From Wurfbainia villosa (taxonomy: Eukaryota > Streptophyta > Magnoliopsida > Zingiberales > Zingiberaceae): a stretch of DNA of 64,000 nucleotides. Where the stretch lies: contig JAKLTH010000222.1 in assembly GCA_025175895.1 (NCBI GenBank), positions 1 to 64,000 on the forward strand, given 5' to 3'. This document shows, one piece after another, positions 11,001 through 23,300 of the stretch. Both the position numbers and the translations under genes were made by a program. A model generated the notes under the pieces. That model searched no databases. It saw nothing but the letters and a program-made list of their open reading frames with translations, and was not told the DNA's origin. The first letter of the stretch is position 1, and each line of letters opens with the position of its first letter.

Positions 11001-14000
11001 AGTGATCAGATAGATTCACAGGGCTATGACCAGAGAAAAACAAATGTGACATTGGTTGATGTATTTCAGACCAGAAATTAGGTTTGGTTAATGATGATAA
11101 ACATTAAGAAAGTGAGAAATTAAAGGTAAAAGAAAGTTTGTTCTTGCATTAAACAAAAAGTATGACCTTCACTTTCTCATCCCGAATGTGTTCAGGCTTA
11201 AGTGAAATAGGTTTCTCCATAGCAACCAAGCAAAATACCTGCAACAAAATGGTTATAATAAATTAAAGAGAACCAAAAAAAAATCGAAGTAAAAAGTTTC
11301 CAAAACGAAGTATATTACCTCAGCATTTTCACTTGTACGTCGATTGTTTTTTTATATATAATTGTAAAGAAGATAGTGACGTATTTGACCACAAACGAGA
11401 CATAATTACATTGTGTGTGATGCAAAAATATTACCGAGCATACTAATTTATGATGTGTTCATAGTCAAAGTAATCCACGAAAAGTCTAGTTTCAAAATTT
11501 CTTCAATAATTCATTGTCATCATCAAAGAAGCCATAATTATCCCGACTCAGCGATTTGCTACAAAAATCTTTTCTGCTCTTTATCAGTTTTATCACTAGT
11601 CAAAATAAATAATTATCCTCATGCAGGATTGACATGGACCTACAGTTTAAAAAAGATTCTGGAATAATTAATTAGTACAGTCCAGATTTATTTTTTCCTT
11701 TTATTTCACACCACGATTTATTTAAAATCTAGTTGGTCAGTGAGGGTATATGAAAGATGTGAGAGTTCATGCAATTACATAAAATATGCTGGCATGTAAT
11801 GCATTAATAAAAAAGAAAAACATTTACGTTCAATTACCTGCAGCAAATGATTTTGAATGATATCTCGAATAATTCTGCAAAATAACAAATGAGTTTAATT
11901 ATGACCATTTTACTATGAATTTAATAAAAATCTGTTGACAGTTTCTATCCTTATACTTAGGTGTGTACTCATGAATTGTATGACGCAAATAAAAAGCATA
12001 CCCATATTCATCAAAGTATCCTCCTCGTCCTTCAGTTCCAAAGTCTTCCCTGAATACAATCTGTAGATTCATGAAAATATTTGAAATGACATCAATTAAC
12101 AAATTGGAGATGCATTTCGAGATTTTAAAAAGTAAATGTAGTGTGTATATATATTTCACAATCAGTTTGTATGTGTATTTTACATGGCTGGAAGAGTTAG
12201 AAAATTTTTGAATGTTCAAGATGACATGCCTGGAAGAAAACTTTTTTGAATGTTCAAGATGACATGCCTGGAAGAAACTATGAATCATGTAATGATATGC
12301 ATGATAGAATGTATCTACACTATCTTCATGACTCGATTTACTTATTTTCTCAAATTCAAGCAAATATAAGAGGAAAACTTACCTGTATATTAGCAATGTT
12401 GTCACGATTCCAAAGAGGCAAAAACAACCGATTTGCAAAACGCAGTACAAGCTGCAAATTCAAGTAAAAACCAAAAACTCTTTTTTAAAAGAAAAACTTA
12501 AATAAAAAAGGAAATTAAATAATCCAATGTAAAAAAATTTGAAAGAAGCCTGGTTTGGTCTCCTGTCTTCCAATTTTTCCTTCACGAAGACTGTCATTTA
12601 TGATTTCTAAAGAATTACCAAGTTTTGAACCAACTCCTTTCCCAAGTAGTGATCAATTCGAAATAGCTGTTCTTCAGTAAATAGCTCTCCAAGTTGAGCA
12701 CTTAAATCTTCTGCAGAATTAAGGTCCTTTCCAAAAGGTTTCTCCACTACTATGCGAGTCCAGCCACCAAGATCAGCTGAGAAGTATCAGTTTAAACCGG
12801 GAAAGGTTAACTTACGAGACAATGAAGTATCAAGAAAAAGATAATTCAAAATATCTTCGTATAGCATGGTCAAGTACTCCAAGCGTGCAAATCCTAGCAA
12901 ATGCTAACACAAGACTACAATAGAGTCAAACTTCATAAAGCTCCCTGAAATACAAAACCATTAATAAGACAGATAAAATAGCTATTCTGCCGCTATACAA
13001 CATATGCTACACATTTTTGGATGAAATGAAAGACGGAACTTATTTGAGGATCAGGTGGTAAAGAAGGAAGAGAAAGTTAGAAGGATCATACGAGTGTGTA
13101 ATAGAGTTGCTCTCTAAGGTGACAGGAAAGGAAAGGTCAATTACATAAGCACAAAAAGGAGTTTATATGTTTTCAAAGAACTGTAATAGACTAATAGTTA
13201 AGACCTAAAACTAAAATAGTACACAATATTTGTAGTTTTAAAGTATTATTTTGGAAATGCAAACAACCAAGAGTGATAACTTAATGTAGATGGAAAACGA
13301 ACCTCTTAATTTGAACTTCTTAATTGACATGAAAATGAGAACTACAACTAAAAATGAGGTACGTGTATCATTTTGGAAATTCTTAACCAACAGTGCACAA
13401 TAGAAATCATGCCATAAGAGAAAATTTGAAGATTTAATGCATACATTAACTACTTTTCAAGAGGACTATTATTAGGATTCCTGCTCAAAAGCAAATGAAT
13501 ATGACTGGAGTGTAAATATTTTTTATATTTATTTTACACTAATATATATTGTTGACTGTAAGCTGATACCTGAGAGTGATACACACTTTCACAGTACAAT
13601 TAAGAGTAACATTGTCATTTAGAGAAAATGTGTGCTCCTCCTAGTCCTAATAAATTCTCAAAACCAGAGGCATTGCTCAGAGAATTCACAGGAGCTTACA
13701 TGGGTTCATGCAGTTTTGTCTAATCATTCTGCAAACAGAAGGGTAAACAGACGGTGGAAGTGCCAAGTAAAATAGCCTGCGAGAGATTCCTGGATGGCTA
13801 TTTTTTGATATCTCATGCTTGGAAATCGCATTGTTTAATAGTTGAAAGCCATCTGCACTGTCATATGAACCACTGACATATTTAATCTGCAAAGTGAAAT
13901 TACCAAAGATCTTAGTACCTGAATTTACAAGATTTCGGACAGGGAGAAGATATATGATCAACTTACCAATAGCAAGAACCTTGATAGAACATCCTCTTGT

Positions 14001-15898
14001 TCAGCTGAAACACCTTTCTGTAGATATCTGAACATCATTAGCAAGTTTGTAAGTGCAAATTCAAAGATTAATGAACTAGACACAAAATAATCAAAAGGTC
14101 TGTAATGCATCCCAAGCTAATGAATTTTCTCTGAAGTCCTTACAAAAGAAACTTTTCACAATTCCAGACATCAATTTGAACAAAAGATAGGATTCAAGAA
14201 GTTGTCAAGGATAATGCGAGTGAAAATTTTCTCCTGTCTAAATGAACATAAAACATAGAACAAGTAATGTGATTCAAGACTGGATATAGAACAACAACAA
14301 CAAGCTAATAAGTCCCAACTGTTTGGGGTCAACTACATGGATCTTATCAGCCATTAACCTCAAAGCAAGGCCATAGCATTAGTAATATTCATATATTTCT
14401 AAAACACTTAATTATTACATTAGATAGAACTCTTTTTGGTCACCCAATACTCCTTATCCCATCAACTCATATTCAATGACATATTCATTGTATGTCTCCT
14501 GGCTAAATAATAGATCCAAAGTGTACAAACATCTGTTTTATAATTCTTGCCCACCCATCTTAATAATTCACTAGCATATTTTATTGATGAAATCACATTG
14601 TATAATCCAATTTTTGTTCAATGTAATATAAACTTATGGTTTCAAAAGTTTACCTCCACAATTTAAACTTTAATTTTATTTATTTATACTTCTGTCAATA
14701 AATGTAAATAAAATTTGCAATTAATGCACATCAAAGAAGCTTCTCATGGATGTGTCTAATAAGTTCATCTAGTGCTGATCCAAAAGTAAAAGGAATTACA
14801 GCTGACCATGAAGTAACCTACCGTCATAGTAAAAAACATTTGTTATGATCCCAGTAGTTTTAAAATGAGAAGCTAGGATATGATAAATGTACTTTAATTT
14901 ATCATATCAACATGACTACAATCAGACATTCCTTGTTCCCTAAAATCAGGACACTAACTATCTAGGGATCTAGCATATTTCTAAGACAATAAAAGGAATG
15001 AGAAAATCTGATTCAAGACTAGATATACAACCAAGAAATCAGAAAATGATCAAATAGCCAAATGATTCAAAAAGGTAAATAGAGTGACGTTGATGGTAAC
15101 CCACATTTTGCAATGGAGTGTCTTATTAGATATGTGAAGTTATTGACGAAGCTAAGGATGAAGAAATGTAAAGAAAATGATACAATCTTACCCGCGGATG
15201 CGAGCTCTCAGATCATCATCTGAAAGCTTCGTCCTTGCATAACCAAATATGTGTACATCATTCTCCTGTAGGAATCCCTGTATATGTCCATACAATACAA
15301 TACATTAGTTGATAACTTGCACCTATGATTGTACACAATTAATAAAAGCAATCAAATTAATTGTGAGAATCATATATCAAATTAAAAAGAAGATTAACAA
15401 TATTACAACCAGAAAACTTAGAATTTGTTTTCCTTATACATCCCAATAAGAATTTGATGCAGTAAGCACAATATTGTCAATCCTAGTGAATTGCCTTTTG
15501 TTTGTCACACTTCAAAGTCCTAACATGCAAGCTTAAACTATGCAGGAAATCCAACCAAAATTAATCTAAGTTAACTAAAACACAGAACAAAGTTGCAATC
15601 AACTCTTCAAACTAATACATGCTTGGATTACCCTAAAACAAATAATAACTAAATGAAAAGCATGCTAAGAGATGGGGTAATCCAAGCAACAAACCTGGGA
15701 GAAAAGGTGGAAAAGTGCAGGAAATGTTTTCTTCTTTGCAAGATCTCCTGAAGCACCAAGCACAATTATGGATAGACAGCCAACCTCCCTCACAAATCCC
15801 ATGTCTTTTTCTTCTGAAAATGATTCGCTCTTAGTATTGCCACTTTCCGAGGACACATGCTGCAAAAATGAATTCACCACATTGCATCCCTTTGACAT
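8029..15898 (-). CDS. G6PD: Glucose-6-phosphate 1-dehydrogenase, cytosolic type
   Basis: It oxidises glucose-6-phosphate to 6-phosphogluconolactone with NADP+, the committed step of the oxidative pentose phosphate pathway. Fifteen coding exons, read 15898 to 8029, are 15898-15695, 15277-15192, 14027-13967, 13886-13700, 12776-12619, 12451-12383, 12060-12002, 11874-11838, 11238-11167, 10986-10839, 10370-10275, 9986-9916, 9498-9383, 8313-8268 and 8199-8029. They total 1581 bases, 526 residues, in frame throughout. Visible motifs are the NADP-binding [20 protein letters not shown], the active-site [19 protein letters not shown] and the end [12 protein letters not shown]. No transit peptide is seen and the C-terminus matches the cytosolic class. 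The start was placed at 15896-15898; the next in-frame Met would remove about 32 residues. The N-terminal leader is Ser/Glu-rich and somewhat longer than usual. Introns carry SINE, RTE and MITE copies. Confidence 0.95.
8436..8641. mobile_element. TTA-flanked MITE, degenerate copy
   Basis: A 206-base element in a G6PDH intron is bordered by TAA on both sides (8433-8435 and 8642-8644). Its ends, GGTAGCATTTGTTTTG and CAAACCAAACACTCTC, are imperfect inverted repeats. The interior is rich in GAAAA/TTTTC tracts and matches the copies at 56321-56595 and 58739-59023. The 3-base duplication and the GTTTGG-like termini fit a Tourist/PIF-Harbinger type, inferred only from the ends. Confidence 0.65.
10527..10714 (-). 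mobile_element. tRNA-derived SINE with T-rich tail (family A, copy 2)
   Basis: On the minus strand it repeats the layout of the copy at 2275-2474: CCTAATTGGTAAATACAAA head, GGTCAATTCTCGG B-box-like segment, TTTGTACTTGTCACCTAG, CACCGATAGGGGCAGTTGGA and a T tail, seen here as the A-run at about 10527-10537. Flanks ACAAACCTAACTCTAG (10511-10526) and ACAAATCTAGCTCTAG (10715-10730) form a 16-base duplication with two mismatches, so it is an older insertion than an identical pair would indicate. It lies in a G6PDH intron, in sense with the gene. Confidence 0.8.
14289..15009 (-). mobile_element. 5'-truncated RTE-type LINE fragment
   Basis: The lower-coordinate end carries AACAACAACAACAAG, the complement of the TTG-repeat tail of RTE elements, followed by AGTCCCAACTGTTTGGGGTC and ACATGGATCTTATC, the usual 3' end of a plant RTE. 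Flanking repeats GATTCAAGACTGGATATA (14271-14288) and GATTCAAGACTAGATATA (15010-15027) differ at one base and set both limits. Sense orientation relative to G6PDH. Confidence 0.75.
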
Positions 15899-16990
15899 GG
15901 CTGACCAAAGTGTGCCAAGCTATTTCTGTCAAATCTGCGAACTGCATAAGCATATGCAGAAGCAATCATTTGCCCGTATTTTTTAGGAATTTGGGAAGTT
16001 TTTATGCTAGGGGGTAGAGAGAGAGAGAGAGAGAGTATAGAAATGATATAAAAACGGAGACCTTGAGAAAAGTATTGTGATTAATCTCCCTCTATAAAGA
16101 ATACAAAAGCAACAAACACAGATTTGATAGCAGCAATTTCATAGAGGGGAAATACAAAACTGTGGAGGAAAAACTCTTTGCATATGTAAAAAGTTAGATA
16201 ATCAAATCTGGAGTTTGGAGTCTGGACAGTAAGCAAATAATAGCAAGTGTGTGACAATTAGGAAATCGAATTAGGAGTAAGTCGCAGCTCAAATGCTGCG
16301 GCATTAGATCCTTATGCTTTTCCTGGTCCTTCCACCTTAAATTCTGTACAATTCCGCATATGGCTATACTATCATAGATCCGTAGCGGATTCATACTGCG
16401 ATTCATCTGAATAAGCAACCACCACTCCGACATATGTGATTGGCCATGGATAAAAACGATAATGGCAGAGCAGGAACAAAGAAAGATAAGATTCCTCTAC
16501 AGCAGAGCAATATGTTCCAAGCAGTACAAAAAACTAAAAGACAACACAAGAATCGTCAGCGTAGCCAACAAAATCTCATCACGAACCATCGCACCATGGA
16601 CGAACAAGGCAAAGATCCTCTCATGACGCACGAGGAGAAATCAGAAGATCGATCTCACACAAACTCACAGAAGAAATCGCACGAGGAAAGAGAGCAAGAA
16701 CAAACCTTAGGCAGTAGAAACTTCGGCGATGGCGATGGCGACGGAGAAATTGGGGGAGCAGCTCCCCTCTCTTATACCCGCTACTCTAATCTTTGCGCCT
16801 CCTGTTCGCTTGGTCACTTCCCACCGGCCCTTCTCGCTCGCTCGCTCGCCCGCGTTTACCAACCGCCGAATTCAACGGGACACAGAACCGGAACCCATTC
16901 ACGGGCAATAGAAGGTAAAAATAAAGAATTTTTTCTTGAGCTACCAATTCCGATGACACGCCATGTACCTGATGTCGTGGCGCCAATTAG
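15899..16990 (-). other. G6PDH 5' leader: likely non-coding exon and leader intron
   Basis: A good minus-strand donor (CTAAG|GTTTGT, exon edge 16706) closes a GC-rich segment at about 16706-16990, taken as a non-coding first exon. Acceptors at about 15930-15945 (GCAG|ATTTGACAG) would join it to the coding exon. The intron holds a GA microsatellite at 16015-16035. Inferred from splice signals and base composition only. Confidence 0.5.
16015..16035. repeat. GA microsatellite
   Basis: About ten AG/GA units within the likely G6PDH leader intron. Confidence 0.9.
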
Positions 16991-17314
16991 AAATCAGTCC
17001 GCGCACGGGTAGACGAGATGCTTCTTGTCGTAGGTAAGTTTTCGATATCGTCTCTTCTTTTTTTCTTCGCATTTTGGTGGGGCCCGGTGGCATGTAGTCA
17101 GACCGAGAGGGCTAAACCGAAACGAGTGGGGCCGAGAAGGTTACAAATAAATACTAAAAAAATAAATGTCCTTAGCAAATCAAATGTGACGGCATGGCAT
17201 TATGGGTAATAATATCCCAAGTCGCGGGCCCCACTCCGGCTGGGTAGATCGAGGAATCGCAGCCGTTGAAACCGAGCGATTGGTTTTGCCGCGGGCCATC
17301 CTAGCGAAGGGAAC

Positions 17315-17320
17315 CACGTG
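17315..17320. promoter_or_regulatory. G-box (CACGTG)
   Basis: A palindromic CACGTG within GAACCACGTGGC upstream of G6PDH, a classic bZIP/bHLH site. Chance occurrence cannot be excluded. Confidence 0.4.
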
Positions 17321-17471
17321 GCTTGCAGATAAACTGTTTTCACTTGGCCGCAAATAATATGTGTATGTCCAAATTAATTTATTTTAGTAAAACAAAAAAA
17401 AAATCATATCTAATAAAAATTACCTTAATAATTTTTAAACGATGAAAAGGGAGGAAATCACGGCAGCTCCA

Positions 17472-17506
17472 TGGGCTGATGGGCTCTAATAAATATGGAT
17501 TGGGCC
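17472..17506. promoter_or_regulatory. Cluster of site-II-like motifs (TGGGCY)
   Basis: TGGGCT at 17472-17477 and 17480-17485 and TGGGCC at 17501-17506. Clustered TGGGCY motifs bind TCP factors and are frequent in plant housekeeping promoters; the role here is inferred. Confidence 0.4.
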
Positions 17507-17689
17507 AGCACGACCTTCGTCAAGTTACGAGGAACCGGAGTAGGCGATTAGTGTTATTTTCATTCCTTTTTTTTTTTGGGAATCAATTTAAATGGAATAT
17601 TACAAAACATATTGAAAAACAAAAATAAATGGAAAGGAAATTAATTGCATTTAGCATTAAATTTACGTTGAAAATTTGAATGGGAGGAA

Positions 17690-17779
17690 TACTTAGGTAG
17701 AAAAATGTGGAAAAGTCGTTTTCCGAAAAATAAAAAAATATGAAAAACGGAAAAGGAAAATGAGAAATCAAAAGCAGCC
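17690..17779. mobile_element. Truncated relic of the TTA-flanked MITE family
   Basis: The stretch with AAAAGTCGTTTTCCGAAAAAT and GAAAAACGGAAAAGG ends in AGCAGCC followed by TTA, like the right end of the other copies. The left end could not be found, so it appears truncated. Confidence 0.35.
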
Positions 17780-19574
17780 TTAAATTACCTAATTAAATTG
17801 GAAGTATTAAATCCAAATGATCCACGAACGCGCCCTCTTCCCTTCATCGATACTTCAAGTCATTGAATAAATTTACGTCTGGTTGTCCAAATACATTTCA
17901 TGACTCATTATGATGACCCTATAAAAGCACTCAATTATATATTTTTTTTCTTTTAAAAATATACTTATTCTAATTTATTATAGCAACTTTAGAATGTATT
18001 CCTACAACTACAATAGATTTGATAAAAAACTACTCTAAAAATAGAAAAGTCGTGTTAAGCAATTTTGGTCTGCTCTTTTATATTATAGTAATTTTGGTTA
18101 AAACTATTTCAATTATAATAATTTTGAAAGAAAATATTTTACTAATATTTGATTAATTTTATCTCAATCTCGAATAAAGAAGAAAAATTGTATTAAATTA
18201 TCATTCAATATTAAATTAAGATAAATATTCAATGAATGAATCAATTAAATTATTATGTTAATACTAATATGTTCCTCGAAGTTGATTATATCTAGTGGGA
18301 TAATTAGTCTTGATTATTATTGTCATTAGATTAATTTTAATTAAAATTTAAGTAAATTTAACCCATATTAATATAATTTTGACTATAATTATTTAATAAT
18401 TTTAAATATGTGGAAATGTTCTCGGCTAAAATTACTATAAAAAAACTAAAATAAAAAAATATCTCTGGGATAAAAATTACGGAGGATCTTGGCTAACGCG
18501 ATAATAAAATTAAATCAATGAAAAAGAATCAATTTTTAAGGATTATAAATCTTTCAGAATGTCTATTCTTTTATCATACTAATATTTGAATTGGACAATA
18601 TATTTTTTATGATTTATTTTATTCGTATTTATTGTGGAACCGATTGATGAAGATATGGAGAACAAATGAATCACTTTTTACGTTGATTTAAGTTTTCCAA
18701 TCAATAACAAAATTAAAAAATATATAGAGAGAAAAAGAAAAAGATGGTGACGTGGAGCGTGGGCCCGGCGCCAACCGGTAGGCTAGTTTCAACTTTGTTT
18801 GTGGTTTTATTACGGCGGATGGTTGGCTTGATTTGTGGGGTCCAATTTTGCCCTTGAACAATTATGACACGAGGATCATTTCGCCCGGCAAAAATGTAAA
18901 ATTTCGAAAGCGTGCATGTGACACGTATCATTTGGATATATTTTAGACGTCAATACGTCGCCATTATGAAGGTTTTGGATTATTTTATTTTACGTAATAT
19001 CTTTGTTGGGGAAGTATTTTCAATTAATGTTAAGACTTCCTTGAAAAAAAACATAAAAAAGTTTTCTTGAGAATTAATTATAGCCGGTCTGCCGGTGATA
19101 ATAATAAAAATAATAATTATAATATTTATGAAAAATTAGTCTAAGAAATTAAGGCGAAGGTATAAAGATAAATTGAGTGGGAGCAATAGAGATGGTTTAG
19201 TTTAGATTTAGAAAAGTGCATATTATGACTTCCCATTTGAGTATTGAAAATAAAAAAGTATATTATGTCACTGTAATAAATTATGGCATATACAAATTTG
19301 GACTACAAAGGAGAGTTTATTAGAAAATTTAAAAAGAAAAATAATAAACTGCCTAATTAGCTTCCTTCTATTTATTGTTGGCTGTGAAAAGATTCCGAGG
19401 CAGGTAAAATGTTTATATAATCTTTTAAATATTTTCGATTTAATTTTATGTATCTGAATTGTTTATTGTGAATATTTATTATTTTATTTTTGACAATTGA
19501 TAAAAAATTTTGTGAAAATAAAAATTGAATATGCAATGTAAAACTGTTAAAAAAAATTTTATTGAGCTGATAAG

Positions 19575-19951
19575 AGATGTGAGATGGACGGTCGAGATCA
19601 TCCGGGGTTCCTCTTCGCTGCCTATTCCACGGGCCTGGTCTGCTCGCAGTCTGTGCGGCGAGGCGTGCCACAACCGGAGGCGGAATCGAGCGTCCGAGAC
19701 TCAAACTCATCCCCCGTCTAGGAAGGCCGCCTTTTCTAGCGAATCCGTCGCGTATCCGGCAGCTGTGGGACCCGGTCCGCATTCCCGTCCCCGCCTCGGT
19801 TCTACATTCCATTTGGCGCCCTTGGTTGGGCATTGTAAAGGATATCGGCCATGGGAGACCCTTGTGTTGCCCTCGCATTCTTCTTTTTCCTTCGTCGTTC
19901 GTAAATATATCGGGCGTAAGAGAGTGTTGTGAAGAGGGGCGAACACGAAAG
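19575..19951 (+). promoter_or_regulatory. GC-rich proximal promoter / leader of anthranilate synthase
   Basis: A sharp change from AT-rich spacer to a GC-rich block occurs at about 19.58 kb. TAAATATA at 19912-19919 is TATA-like. A donor CGAAAG|GTGAAATC at 19951/19952 pairs plausibly with the acceptor GTTGCAG at 20281-20287, giving a leader intron that ends 14 bases before the start codon. Transcription start was not determined. Confidence 0.4.
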
Positions 19952-20189
19952 GTGAAATCTTTCGTGTGTTTATGTCCCTTGGAGCAATTGCTGTTTTAGC
20001 TTTCTCAGTGTTTCTTGCCCTCGCCGTGTTTCTTCTCGCGTCTATCAGTTCAGATCACGTTTGCGATGCTGGCATGCCGTTGTGATATAAGAAAAGTAAA
20101 ATCTGGACCTCGCGTTAGAGTCTAATCTTGGTTTTAACCGTCACAATCGGAATTCCAAATGATAAATGTAAAAAGAAGATTGATCGATA

Positions 20190-20240
20190 GTCAAGAATTG
20201 ATCTCTCTATTTAAAAATTACCCTTTACCAATTGGACAGT
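20190..20240 (-). mobile_element. SINE family A fragment in the leader intron
   Basis: On the minus strand, CCAATTGGTAAAGGGTAATT followed by TTTAAATAGAGAGATCAATTC parallels the head of the SINE at 10527-10714 (CCTAATTGGTAAATACAAAAGGGTAATTTTTAA in order). Only the tRNA-like head remains and no duplication is seen. Confidence 0.45.
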
Positions 20241-20301
20241 CCAATGGCCTTCCCGCTTTCTTTATATGTTACATCTATCCGTTGCAGGAAGTTAACGTGC
20301 A

Positions 20302-23300
20302 ATGGAAACTGTCACCTTCTCGTCCTGCTCGCAGTTGCCGGGCCTACGCCGTCGCCACCTGACCCAACTGTTCCGGTTCCCTTCCGCCGTAGCCGCGTCC
20401 TGTCACAAAGGAATCCAATTTCGCAGCATCTCTTCGTTAGCACCCTCATTCAAATGCTTGGCTGTCTCACATTCCTCCTTGGAGGAAACAGGTACCCACG
20501 CTCCACCCCCTACGAGGGGAGTGTTAGTTCAAATTTATTTTACGCGATTAACCACGATAAGTTTTTCTTTCTTCGTCTAGTTGAAAAAGATGAGGCCTTT
20601 AAGTTCGCGGAGGCTGCCAAAGTTGGGAATTTGGTGCCCCTTCACCGTTGTATTTTCAGTGACCAGCTGACGCCGGTTGTGGCCTATCGTTGTCTCGTGA
20701 AGGAGGATGACTATGAAGCACCGAGCTTTCTATTTGAGTCAGTGGAGCAAGGTTCCCGGGGGAATAATGTGGTCATAATTGCCTCTTAACTGTTTTTATC
20801 GGTTGCCTTCTTCCTCTTGTTACTAAACATTGTTGCTGATCAGGGACGTTATAGTGTTGGAGCTCACCCAGCAATGGAGATTGTGGCCAGGGAGAACATG
20901 GTATCTGTTATGGATCATGAGGAAGAGCGAATGACAGAGGAAATTGTCGATGACCCCATACGAATTCCCAAGAACATCATGGAGGGCTGGAGCCCACAGA
21001 CCATTGATGAACTTCCTGATGCTTTTTGTGGTATATTTTTCTCTCGGATCAAGTATGCCTTCTTCTGGAACATGTCTGTTCATCTCGTCAATGTCCGGAA
21101 AATCTTATTAAGAATCCGCTCATCGATTTGAGAGTTCTGGCTCATGTAAATAACAGCAGGTTGAAATTATAGTGGTTGTCCTTACTATTCTGGTGATTAT
21201 GAGAGCTAAATGGCACCTTCAGGACTCACTGGACATTGATGCAGATTTTCAGACATGAAAACTCCACACAGCCTAATTTTAAAATATTGACTCGTCTGAT
21301 GAGTGTGAAATTTTAGAAGCCCCAGTTCGTTGTGATAAAATATTTCTATAGATTCAGATAATCATTCAAAAATCTGTTTCATGACGAACACCCCATCAGG
21401 AGGATCAAAGACCAATTAGTTCAGACAGCATAATAGGATAATCATATCATACATATCAGAAACTACCTAGATAAAATAGCAAATGAATTTATAGGATAAT
21501 CATATCGTGCATATCAGAAACTGCCTAGATCAAGTTGCTTTCTTCAGAAGATTCTTACAAGGACAGAAATCCAACTTAGACAAAAGACTCGTTCATTCCT
21601 TGTATTTTGGTTCACTTTAGTATTAATATCATTTTCAGTCAAATGAAACACAACATTTGTTTGATGGATATCCAATCACCATGGATGATATGCCACATTT
21701 TGTATTGAGTTCATTCCTAGAACTATGTTTTAACTAATCTCTGTTGTGGTTACCCCTTGTCTCTAAAGTCTAGCTCTTTGTTGGACATCAAATTTTTAGC
21801 AGTCTGAAGTTTGTTTTGCTATTTCTGCTTTATGTCTTGCTGATTTTCACATTAGAATTATGAGAGATGAATGTAAGTGTGCTGGAAAAGCATCTTGAAT
21901 GTAGTTATATGAGTGCATGTTGTTTTTACAGGTGGATGGGTTGGCTACTTTTCCTATGATACCATGCGATATCTAGAGAAGAAAAAGCTTCCGTTCTCAG
22001 GTTCTCCCAAGGATGATAGAAACCTTCCAGATATCCATTTAGGACTCTACAATGATGTTATAGTGTTTGACCATGTGGAAAAGGTACTTTTTACAACCCA
22101 ATTGCTTCGAATGAGCTTCACAATACTTGCCTTTCTGATCCTGATACGTTTTGTGAAAATTCTAAATGTAAAATATTAAGTGCTCTCCTTGTTATTCTCG
22201 TTATTACTGAATTAGAGGAGTTCTATTTGACTCATTCATGAATTTTACATTTCTTCTTTTCTTGTTGCACTTTGCAACTGCATTCTAGAAGCAAAGGTCC
22301 TGTGTCACCTTCATCCATGATTTTTTTTTTTGTTTAATAATTATATTCTTTGTTTTTTATTACCATAGATAAGATGTAGCTCGCTAAATGATCCTAAGGT
22401 TAATTTCATGTAAGTCATGAAGAATTGATATGTACTCCTTACCTTGCTTATTGCAGTTTGTTGTTGTCCATATAAAGTCAAGAATCTAACTGTTAGTTCC
22501 TTTACTATCACAAACAGATTTAGTTTGCAACAAAAAAAGTTTGATTTGGTAATAAAATGGAAAAAATTCTTTTGGTGCAATTTTAAAGATATATGTTTGT
22601 TGAAGCTCATCACACCTGACTATTGTGAACCACATACCAAGTAGGACGTGTCTCTCTCCTCTTTTTTTTTTTTTGTTTTTTTTTGAATTAGCAGTTCCTA
22701 TTGCTTGTCCAAGTTCCAACTTTTTTTTTGTTATTTGTATTAATTATGCTCCAGAAAGCACATGTGATTCATTGGGTAAGACTAGACCGATACTCCTCAA
22801 TTGAGGAAGCCTATCAAGATGGGAAAAGACATTTGGAAGCTTTTCTATCCAAGGTGCACACCGGAAAAGTGTGAGTATTTGTGTTAAATCTTTCCGGTGG
22901 ATAAAATATCTTCTTTTTACCTTTCTCGTTTGGTTTATACTCAATTTTTGCAGTTTCATATTTTAGGCCCAGGCTATCTGCTGGATCTATAAAAGTCCAA
23001 ACAAATACTTTTGGCCCTTCTTTAACAAAGTCATCAATGACAAATGAAGAATACAAGAAGGCAGTTTTGCAGGCAAAGGAACACATCTTTGCTGGCGATA
23101 TTTTTCAGATTGTTTTGAGCCAGCGTTTTGAGCGGCGTACTTATGCATCTCCATTTGAAGTATATCGTTCACTGAGAATTGTGAATCCAAGTCCATATAT
23201 GGCCTACATACAAGTGTGTTATACTCTCATCTTCAAATTGGACTTTAATTGCTTAAAAGTATCTGCATGCATGCTGATTATTTTGTTTTGGTGTTGATTT

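Larger units (their letters stand above)
16991..19574. promoter_or_regulatory. Divergent promoter region between G6PDH and anthranilate synthase
   Basis: This spacer is AT-rich from about 17.4 to 19.5 kb, with no believable gene. On the G6PDH side are a TATA-like motif on the minus strand at about 17143-17152 (GTATTTATTTG), a G-box at 17315-17320 and a group of site-II-like TGGGCY motifs near 17.5 kb. A short block at about 18745-18800 is GC-rich and contains GGGCCC. No element was proven functional. Confidence 0.45.

Noticed and set aside
16440..17012. 190-residue plus-strand reading frame upstream of G6PDH
   Set aside because: It overlaps the likely G6PDH leader exon on the other strand, shows no family motif and has low-complexity composition.
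19525..19932. 135-residue reading frame in the GC-rich block upstream of anthranilate synthase
   Set aside because: It is open because of GC content; no recognisable domain, and the position fits promoter or leader.
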